A stretch of 64,000 nt of DNA, from assembly GCF_002215035.1 (NCBI RefSeq), contig NZ_NKFP01000006.1:1066530-1130529 (forward strand), written 5' to 3'. Below are positions 8,474 through 14,947 of this stretch, piece after piece. Below the pieces are notes generated by a model. It was not told the DNA's origin and did no database searches. It worked only from the letters and a program-made list of their open reading frames with translations. The stretch's first letter is position 1, and the number at the start of each line of letters is the position of its first letter. The DNA is from Leptolyngbya ohadii IS1. Its GTDB lineage: Bacteria; Cyanobacteriota; Cyanobacteriia; Elainellales; Elainellaceae. The translations under genes and the position numbers were made by a program.

Positions 8474-9220
8474 ATGCGAATCAAAGTCATTAATGGCAAC
8501 ACTTTTGAACCCATGACGCGGGGCATTGACGAATCGGCGCAGGCGGCACGGTTCCCCCAGACAGAAATTATTACCACTCAGCCGAAAGCGGGTCCAGAGT
8601 CGATCGAGGGCTATTACGACGAGTATCTGGCGATTCCGGGCATTCTGGAGGAAATTCTGTTATCGGATGATGCGATCGATGCCTTTGTGATTGCCTGCTG
8701 GGGCGATCCTGGCGTAGAAGCGGCGCGAGAAATTACCGCTAAGCCTGTGATTGGCATTGCGGAAGCCAGTATGTATGTGGCAAATATGGTGGCGGCTCGC
8801 TGGGGTGTGGTGACAACCATGCACCGTGCTCTGGATATGATCGAGAAAACCATTCATCGAGCAGGCTTTTCCCACCGCTGCGTTTCTATTCGCACCACTG
8901 GAATCTCCGTTCTGGAAACCGAAACCGCTCGGCAGCAGACGATCGACGCCCTTGAAGCAGCTGGACGCCTTGCCATCACCGAAGATAAAGCCGAAGCCCT
9001 ATGTCTGGGCTGTGCCGGAATGAGCGGACTCGATAAGGAACTGGAACAGCGGCTCGGCATTCCCATGATTGATGCGGTGTCGGCAGCGGTGAAAATGGCA
9101 GAGGCGATCGTCGGTCTGCAAAAGCAAAACAGCAAGATACTCACCTATCGGCAGCCAGAACCAAAGCGAATTAAAGGCTACCCGGACTATATGCAGTTTG
9201 GGCAGGCAGAGGAAGATTAG
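8474..9220 (+). CDS. Asp/Glu/hydantoin racemase family protein
   Basis: 248 residues. This family of cofactor-independent racemases uses two cysteines; here they fall in FVIACWGDPGVEAARE and in LCLGCAGMSGL. The N-terminal INGNTFEPMT and the KPVIGIAEAS block match hydantoin-racemase-type members. The likely substrate is a hydantoin or acidic amino acid derivative, but no hydantoinase gene is nearby. A direct repeat (about AATAGAAAAACGAA twice, 8430-8470) lies just before the start. Confidence 0.8.
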   Translation: MRIKVINGNTFEPMTRGIDESAQAARFPQTEIITTQPKAGPESIEGYYDEYLAIPGILEEILLSDDAIDAFVIACWGDPGVEAAREITAKPVIGIAEASMYVANMVAARWGVVTTMHRALDMIEKTIHRAGFSHRCVSIRTTGISVLETETARQQTIDALEAAGRLAITEDKAEALCLGCAGMSGLDKELEQRLGIPMIDAVSAAVKMAEAIVGLQKQNSKILTYRQPEPKRIKGYPDYMQFGQAEED

Positions 9221-9346
9221 GGGTAGGTCAGCTCAGGGGCAAAGTATTGTAGAAAATCCTGATGCTGGGGCAAAATCGCAGCCTGGAAACGGCAGAATGG
9301 AGAAGTATAAAAGAACTGTTTCTCCGTCCCCCATCCTCCTGCCGCC

Positions 9347-10207
9347 ATGGTTCTCAAAAGCAAAAACCGCATTGCCGAGCTAATCGAAAAATACGAAGCT
9401 GAGTTGCTCACCGACTGGCAACAGGACATCGAGCGATTGGGCATTCAGCGCAATGACCTAATGCGGCAGGCAGAACTGCGAGAACAGTGTGCAGAATTTC
9501 TGCGGCTCCTGCGGGGGGCAGTGCAGCACGGCAACCTGACTGATATTCAGGCTCCGGAATGGGGAAGCTTGCGGCAAATGCTGTCGGATGTGTGTCGATC
9601 GCGGGTGCAGCAGGGGTTCAGTCCCACCGAAATCGCGACCTTTGTACTGTCCCTCAAAAAGCCTATCTTCGATCGCCTGAGGCAGGAGCTTTCCAAGGAT
9701 GCCGATGCTCTGGCGGACGATGTTTGGTCAGTGACGACGTTGCTGGATCAGCTTGCCCTCTGGACAACCGAGGTATTCCAAAAAACTCGTGAGGATATCA
9801 TCCTGCGGCAGCAGCACGAACTGCTGGAACTCTCGACGCCCGTGGTCAAACTGTGGGAAGGCATCCTGGCGCTACCCATGATTGGGACGCTGGACAGTGC
9901 CCGGACGCAGATTGTGATGGAGTCCCTGCTGCAAGAAATCATGAACACTGGCTCCCAGGTAGTGATTATTGATATCACGGGAGTGCCCACGGTGGATACG
10001 CTGGTGGCTCAACATTTGCTTAAAACCGTCGCAGCTGCCCGCCTGATGGGAACCGACTGCATTATCAGCGGCATTCGTCCTCAGATTGCCCAAACAATCG
10101 TCCATCTGGGGGTCGATCTGAGCGATGTGATCACAAAAGCCACCCTTGCCGATGCGTTCCGGACAGCGCTCTCGCAGACGGGCTTAAGGGTTGCGCCTAA
10201 AGCCTGA
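9347..10207 (+). CDS. rsbR: RsbR-type stressosome protein (RsbRD-like N-terminus plus STAS)
   Basis: 286 residues. The N-terminal 150 residues are helical and match the RsbRD-type sensory region (IAELIEKYEAELLTDWQQDI). Residues about 165-280 form a STAS domain with the conserved core VVIIDITGVPTVDTLVAQHL and SGIRPQIAQTIVHLG. Thr218 and Thr250 align with the two threonines phosphorylated by RsbT in Bacillus RsbR (family knowledge). Members build the stressosome core with RsbS. It is first in a same-strand series rsbR-rsbS-rsbT-phosphatase-kinase, which supports the assignment. The signal sensed is unknown. Confidence 0.88.
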   Translation: MVLKSKNRIAELIEKYEAELLTDWQQDIERLGIQRNDLMRQAELREQCAEFLRLLRGAVQHGNLTDIQAPEWGSLRQMLSDVCRSRVQQGFSPTEIATFVLSLKKPIFDRLRQELSKDADALADDVWSVTTLLDQLALWTTEVFQKTREDIILRQQHELLELSTPVVKLWEGILALPMIGTLDSARTQIVMESLLQEIMNTGSQVVIIDITGVPTVDTLVAQHLLKTVAAARLMGTDCIISGIRPQIAQTIVHLGVDLSDVITKATLADAFRTALSQTGLRVAPKA

Positions 10208-10350
10208 ACCTTGCAGCCTTTTCCCGCTCATAGGATTAATCGATCGCAATCGATCGCAGAAGCAGCTTAAATGGCTTCAATTCCGATCGGTGGGCAGGGT
10301 GGCTCTCCTTCAGAAACTAATAGCGGTCATTACAGCAGAGGGAATGATTT

Positions 10351-10803
10351 GTGGAGCGAATTCCAATTCTCCAAATGGGTCAGTTTCTCCTGGTCACAAT
10401 CCAGGTCGATATGCACGATCGCCTTGCCCTGACTCTGCAAGATGATTTGACCGATCGCATCGTTAAAACCGAAGCGAAGGGGGTTTTAATCGACATTTCT
10501 GCGCTGGAGATTGTTGATTCGTTTATCGGGCGAATTCTCAGCAACATTGCGACCATGTCCCGTATTCTGGATGCCGAAACGGTAGTTGTGGGTATGCAGC
10601 CTGCGGTGGCGATTACGCTGGTAGAACTGGGGCTATCCCTACCGGGTGTGCGAACGGCGCTCAACATAGAACGGGGAATGGCATTGCTGCAAGCTTCGCT
10701 GGGACGATCTGCGCCAGGACAGTCTGTAGAGGGACAGTCTGTAGAGGGACAGGCGTCACGGGGACAGTCTGCGGGGGAGAAAGGCAACCATGCCCGATCG
10801 TGA
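10351..10803 (+). CDS. rsbS: RsbS-type STAS domain antagonist protein
   Basis: 150 residues from GTG 10351. A single STAS domain fills residues about 5-118; Ser57 in LEIVDSFIGRIL aligns with the serine of RsbS that RsbT phosphorylates to release itself. RsbS is normally about 120 residues. Here a 30-residue Gly/Gln/Ser tail is added, coded by a 15-base repeat (about 10720-10765) giving GQSVEG twice and two related units. The 3' end overlaps rsbT by 14 bases, so the two are translationally coupled. An ATG at 10375 is a weaker alternative start. Confidence 0.85.
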   Translation: MERIPILQMGQFLLVTIQVDMHDRLALTLQDDLTDRIVKTEAKGVLIDISALEIVDSFIGRILSNIATMSRILDAETVVVGMQPAVAITLVELGLSLPGVRTALNIERGMALLQASLGRSAPGQSVEGQSVEGQASRGQSAGEKGNHARS

Positions 10804-11185
10804 AGTCCTGCTGCTCAGAGACTCTGCGGATATTGTGCTGGTGCGCCAGAAGGCGCGTGCGTTTGCTGTGCAGCTCGGCTTTAGTCTGGTAGAACAAACC
10901 AAAATCGTGACTGCTGTGAGTGAACTGGCTCGCAACACGGTCGATTATGGCGGCGGTGGTTCTGTCACTCTGGAAGTGCTGATGTCTTCTCGAATCGGAC
11001 TGCGGTTTGTGTTTGAAGATCAGGGACCGGGGATTGTGGATATTAATCTGGCGCTCCAGGATGGCTATACAACGGGGAAGGGCTTGGGGCTGGGGCTGAG
11101 CGGCGCGAAACGGCTAATGCACGATTTTGACATTGCTTCGGAGCCAGGAAAGGGAACCAGAGTGGAAATCACCCGCTGGCGATAG
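10790..11185 (+). CDS. rsbT: RsbT-type serine/threonine kinase, switch protein
   Basis: 131 residues forming a GHKL ATPase domain: N-box VSELARNTVDYGGGG, G1 box FEDQGPGI and G2 region GLGLGLSGAKRLM. RsbT phosphorylates RsbR and RsbS in the stressosome, then leaves to activate a downstream phosphatase (Bacillus knowledge). Length and motif order are normal. The start overlaps the end of rsbS by 14 bases. No RsbU or sigma-B gene follows; the next genes are a phosphatase fusion and a hybrid kinase, which suggests a different output. Confidence 0.88.
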   Translation: MPDREVLLLRDSADIVLVRQKARAFAVQLGFSLVEQTKIVTAVSELARNTVDYGGGGSVTLEVLMSSRIGLRFVFEDQGPGIVDINLALQDGYTTGKGLGLGLSGAKRLMHDFDIASEPGKGTRVEITRWR

Positions 11186-11268
11186 CAGTTGGGTCTGGCG
11201 CAGATGTCCGGACAATCATCAGGAATAAGCTTAGAAATAGGCTTAGAAATAGGCAATAGGAAATCGAC

Positions 11269-12366
11269 ATGACTGCATTGAACCGCACCTGCATTGTATT
11301 GCCGATCGTCGAGTCCAGTCAGGTTGGAGATGCCCGACGGCAGGCAGTGGTAATGGCAGGTCGGCTCGGATTTGGGGAGACGGCTCAGGGGCGGGTAGCA
11401 ATCGTCCTGACGGAACTGGCGCAAAATCTGGTGAAACACGCTCAGGACGGGGAGCTGGTTTTGCAGCCGGTTGAGTGGGGCGGGGAAGTCGGGATTGAAG
11501 TCCTGGCGATCGACAAAGGACCCGGAATCCGCAATGTGGCGCAATGCTTGCAGGACGGCTACTCAACCGTTGGCACCGCTGGCACGGGTCTGGGCGCAAT
11601 TCAGCGGCAGTCCGCTCAGTTTGAACTTTATACGCTTCCGGGCGTTGGCACTGCTCTCATGGTCAGACTGATGCCCACCCTCAGCAGCCCACTGGAGCAA
11701 AATTGGCTCATGGTCAGCGGTATCAATCGCGCTAAAGCGGGCGAAGTCGTTTCTGGCGATACCTGGGCAGTCCTCCATCAGCCTGATTATGCCCACCTGG
11801 GCAAACCGTCCCCCCGCACGCTGATCCTGGTGGGCGATGGATTGGGATCGGGCTTAGCCGCCGCCGAAGCATCCCAGGCAGCCGTTCGGGTGATGCAGGA
11901 CAATGACCATCTCAGCCCCAAAGCGATTCTACAGCTTGCCCATCCCGTCCTTCGCAATACCAGGGGAGCGGCTGTCTCGATCGCAGCTATCTACCCAGAG
12001 GCGGGTTTTCTCCAGTACGCCGGAGTTGGTAACGTCAGTGGTGCAATCGTTACTGATGGCAAAAGTCGCAGCCTTGTTTCCTATAACGGCACGATCGGAC
12101 TTCAGTTTCGCAAAGTTGAAGAATTCACCTATGAATGGTCGCCCGGCTCTATCCTGATCCTCTCCACCGACGGACTCTCCAACCAGTGGTCGCTGTCCTC
12201 CTACCCTGGACTCGCCGCCCGCCACCCCACCCTGATCGCTGCTACCCTCTACCGCGACTTCCGCCGATCGCGAGACGACGTTACCATCCTCGCCGCCAAA
12301 TCCCCACTCTCTGACGATCGAACGCCCCCGATCGGCGGGCAAGATGCCCACCCCACAGGAATTTAA
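11269..12366 (+). CDS. Fused anti-sigma-type ATPase and SpoIIE/RsbX-like PP2C phosphatase
   Basis: 365 residues with two domains. Residues about 5-135 are a GHKL/RsbT-like ATPase (LTELAQNLVKHAQDG N-box, AIDKGPGIRN G1 box, GTGLGAIQRQS G2). Residues about 150-345 are a PP2C phosphatase of the SpoIIE/RsbX class, with VSGDTWAV, LVGDGLGSGLAAAEAS, LSTDGLSNQW and the terminal RDDVTIL metal motifs. In RsbX proteins this domain dephosphorylates RsbR/RsbS and resets the stressosome, the likely job here. The last residues (GGQDAHPT) come from a dispersed repeat that supplies the stop region. Spacing to rsbT is 83 bases, with a GGCTTAGAAATA direct repeat. Confidence 0.85.
   Translation: MTALNRTCIVLPIVESSQVGDARRQAVVMAGRLGFGETAQGRVAIVLTELAQNLVKHAQDGELVLQPVEWGGEVGIEVLAIDKGPGIRNVAQCLQDGYSTVGTAGTGLGAIQRQSAQFELYTLPGVGTALMVRLMPTLSSPLEQNWLMVSGINRAKAGEVVSGDTWAVLHQPDYAHLGKPSPRTLILVGDGLGSGLAAAEASQAAVRVMQDNDHLSPKAILQLAHPVLRNTRGAAVSIAAIYPEAGFLQYAGVGNVSGAIVTDGKSRSLVSYNGTIGLQFRKVEEFTYEWSPGSILILSTDGLSNQWSLSSYPGLAARHPTLIAATLYRDFRRSRDDVTILAAKSPLSDDRTPPIGGQDAHPTGI
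12334..12357. repeat. Dispersed repeat coding GGQDAHPT, copy 2
   Basis: GGCGGGCAAGATGCCCACCC lies in frame at the 3' end of the phosphatase fusion gene. It is the opposite orientation of the element at 3966-3990 (arms GGGC/GCCC around AAGAT). Confidence 0.55.
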
Positions 12367-12378
12367 CCCCCATCCCCA

Positions 12379-14493
12379 ATGCCCCCCACCTTCCCCCTCC
12401 TCACCGTCGAAGTTCGCTTTGAACAAGATCTAGTCCTCGCCCGCCAGCGTGCCCGCCAGATTGCGAATTTGCTGGGGTTCGATGCTCAGGAGCAGACGCG
12501 AATTGCCACTGCCGTTTCAGAAGTGGTACGCAACGGGGTTAAGGTGGCAGGCAGCAGCAGGGTTGAGTTTTCAGTCGGCGGGTCGCCCCAGGCATTTCAA
12601 GCGGCGATCATCCTGGCAGTTCAGCGGGACAATTACTCTCCCAGTAACAGAAACACGAACGAAAACAGTGACGGAAACCGCAGCGGTAACAGCAGTAGGA
12701 GCAGTAATGGAAACAGTAACGGAAACCGGGGTGACAGCAGCGATGAAAAAAACGCCGGGAACAGCCTCAGTGAAGCCCAGTTTACTGAAGCACAAAGCAG
12801 TGAAGCCCATTCCGAGGGAATAATGGCAGCCCAGCGGCTTGTGGATGAGGTACAGATCAAAACTCATCGGGGGCGATCGATCGTCGTTCTCCTGAAGCAG
12901 CTTCCGCGACAGTTACCGAGCGTGACTCGCGCCCAGCTAATTCAGATTGGGGACGAGCTGGCAAGGCAGAGTTCTCAAGATCCCTACATTGAAATCCAGC
13001 AGCAAAATCAGGAACTTCTGCGAACCCTGGAGGCTTTACAGCAGCGGCAGGAGGAACTGGCTCAGCTGAATCAGGAATTGGAGGATACCAATCGCGGCGT
13101 GCTGGCTCTTTATGCAGAACTGAACGAAAAAGCCGAATCGCTTCAGAAAGCCAGTGAACTGAAAACCCGCTTTTTGTCCAATATTAGCCACGAGTTTCGC
13201 ACCCCCCTCTATGCAGTGCTAAGCCTGTCGAAAATGCTGCTAAGCCATATGGATGGCGACCTGACTGAGGAGCAGGAAAAGCAGGTGACGCTGATTCGCA
13301 AATCGGCAGAGTCGCTGGCAGATCTGGTAAACGATCTGCTCGATCTGGCAAAGGTTGAGTCGGGGAAAGTGGATCTGCGAATTGTCACGGTTGAGGTACA
13401 GGAGGTCTTTAGCGCCCTGCGCGGCATGATGCGTCCGCTGTTGGGTCACAATTCAGCAGTGTCGCTGGTGTTTGAAGATGCTGCCCCTTTACCCAAGCTG
13501 CAAACCGATGAGGGGAAGCTGTCCCAAATTCTGCGAAACCTGATCTCCAATGCCCTGAAATACACGGAGCAGGGTGAGGTGCGGGTTACGGCTCGGTTAG
13601 CCAGATCAGAAATGGTCGTCGCAGGAATGCCGGATGATTTTTCCAGACGCGAGTTCCTCCAGGCTTTTCCCCAGGAGGCGACCCGCCTTTGTCAGCAGCA
13701 CGAAGCGATCGTTTTCACGGTGGCAGATACGGGCATTGGCATCGACCCAGCAGATCAGCAGCGCATCTTTGAGGAGTTTGTGCAGGTCGAAAATCCGCTT
13801 CAGCAGCGGGTTAAGGGAACGGGGTTAGGACTACCCCTGTGCAAACGGCTGGCGGAACTGCTGGGCGGCAGAATAGACCTGGATAGCGCTCCTGGTCAGG
13901 GATCGCGATTTTCGGTGACGCTGCCTCTCCTGTTAGCCCAGCCGCTGGCAGAAGCTGGAGCCACCCTCGCCCCCAATTCTGGAACCGCAGCCGATGCTGG
14001 AGCAGCCGGATTCTCCCTGCCTAGAATTCTGCTGATTGATGATGATGAGGTCTTCCGCTACACGATGCGCCGCTATTTAGGACAATCCTGTCAGCTGATG
14101 GAAGCGGCGGATGGGCAAACGGGACTGTCACTGGCGCAAACCGCACAGCCCCAGGTGATTTTGCTGGATTTGATCATGCCGGAAGTAACCGGATTTGATG
14201 TCCTTCGATCGCTTCAGCAGAATTCGGTGACACGATCGATTCCGGTGATTATCATGACCTCTAAATTGCTGACCCAGCCCGAACAGCAGGAACTTCAGTC
14301 GGCAGCGGCAATTCTCGCCAAGCTAGACGGCAGCAGAATCGATCGTCTTTCCGCAGGGAAGGCAAACCGCTCTGGGTCTGTCCAGCCCTCTCCACCGGGA
14401 AGCGATCGATCGTCTGAACCATTGCAGGGTGTTTCGTCTGAGCTAAAGACCGTGCTTCAGCAGCTAGGGCTGGATCTCAACCCTCTCTCCTGA
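12379..14493 (+). CDS. Hybrid histidine kinase with N-terminal RsbT-like ATPase domain and C-terminal receiver
   Basis: 704 residues. Order: RsbT/RsbW-like ATPase region (1-170) interrupted by a 60-residue Asn/Ser/Gly-rich stretch (about 90-150); coiled coil (190-265); HisKA with phospho-acceptor His271 in NISHEFRTPL; HATPase with ISNALKYTEQGE, VADTGIGID and KGTGLGLPLCKRL; receiver from about 550 with LIDDDE and phospho-acceptor Asp597 in LLDLIMP. No transmembrane segment, so cytosolic. Only 12 bases follow the phosphatase stop, so it is probably the last gene of the rsbR operon. The N-terminal domain suggests it reads the partner-switch state of the stressosome and passes it into phosphorelay (inference). 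Confidence 0.88.
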   Translation: MPPTFPLLTVEVRFEQDLVLARQRARQIANLLGFDAQEQTRIATAVSEVVRNGVKVAGSSRVEFSVGGSPQAFQAAIILAVQRDNYSPSNRNTNENSDGNRSGNSSRSSNGNSNGNRGDSSDEKNAGNSLSEAQFTEAQSSEAHSEGIMAAQRLVDEVQIKTHRGRSIVVLLKQLPRQLPSVTRAQLIQIGDELARQSSQDPYIEIQQQNQELLRTLEALQQRQEELAQLNQELEDTNRGVLALYAELNEKAESLQKASELKTRFLSNISHEFRTPLYAVLSLSKMLLSHMDGDLTEEQEKQVTLIRKSAESLADLVNDLLDLAKVESGKVDLRIVTVEVQEVFSALRGMMRPLLGHNSAVSLVFEDAAPLPKLQTDEGKLSQILRNLISNALKYTEQGEVRVTARLARSEMVVAGMPDDFSRREFLQAFPQEATRLCQQHEAIVFTVADTGIGIDPADQQRIFEEFVQVENPLQQRVKGTGLGLPLCKRLAELLGGRIDLDSAPGQGSRFSVTLPLLLAQPLAEAGATLAPNSGTAADAGAAGFSLPRILLIDDDEVFRYTMRRYLGQSCQLMEAADGQTGLSLAQTAQPQVILLDLIMPEVTGFDVLRSLQQNSVTRSIPVIIMTSKLLTQPEQQELQSAAAILAKLDGSRIDRLSAGKANRSGSVQPSPPGSDRSSEPLQGVSSELKTVLQQLGLDLNPLS

Positions 14494-14598
14494 GTCAGCG
14501 GGTGCGTGCCCCGAGGCATGACCGGCAAAAGGAGTTGGGGGACAAATGCTTTGTAGGTTGCCTGCCTGAAGTCTGCTGACCCAATACAGAAGGATTTT

Positions 14599-14785
14599 CG
14601 GCGTTGCTGAATTAAGGGATGAATGGTGCAAATCGAAGTCCTGCACGCCCCCTAAATCCCCCAAGGTTGGGGAACTTTAGAAATCGGCAGAATTGCCTGC
14701 CGCTATGGAAATGCTGGCATTTGTTTGGTTTTCCCCAGAATTGGGGGGTTAGGGGGGCGATTCATACGCCTATTCAGCAACGCCG
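14599..14785. mobile_element. MITE-like element with 14-bp terminal inverted repeats
   Basis: The 187-bp element begins with CGGCGTTGCTGAAT (14599-14612) and ends with its exact complement ATTCAGCAACGCCG (14772-14785). Both sides are flanked by GATTTT (14593-14598 and 14786-14791), a candidate target duplication. Inside, C-rich and G-rich arms (14649-14680 and 14733-14759) make the whole element an imperfect inverted repeat. It contains no open reading frame for a transposase. It sits between two kinase genes. Confidence 0.75.
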
Positions 14786-14947
14786 GATTTTCTAGTTATT
14801 GCAAATTTCTACATTCTTCTTGAAATCTCTCAAAAGCAAGACGGGTCTGCGGCACAATAAAGGAGTTTCAAGAGGCGAATATGGGGCGAGAGCGCCATTG
14901 CAAGCAGATCTGCTGTTTCGAGAGGTTCGAGATAGGTAAAGCACGCA

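Noticed and set aside
12571-12867. Antisense frames over the low-complexity part of the hybrid kinase
   Set aside because: They arise from the repetitive sequence and lie wholly inside a well-supported gene.
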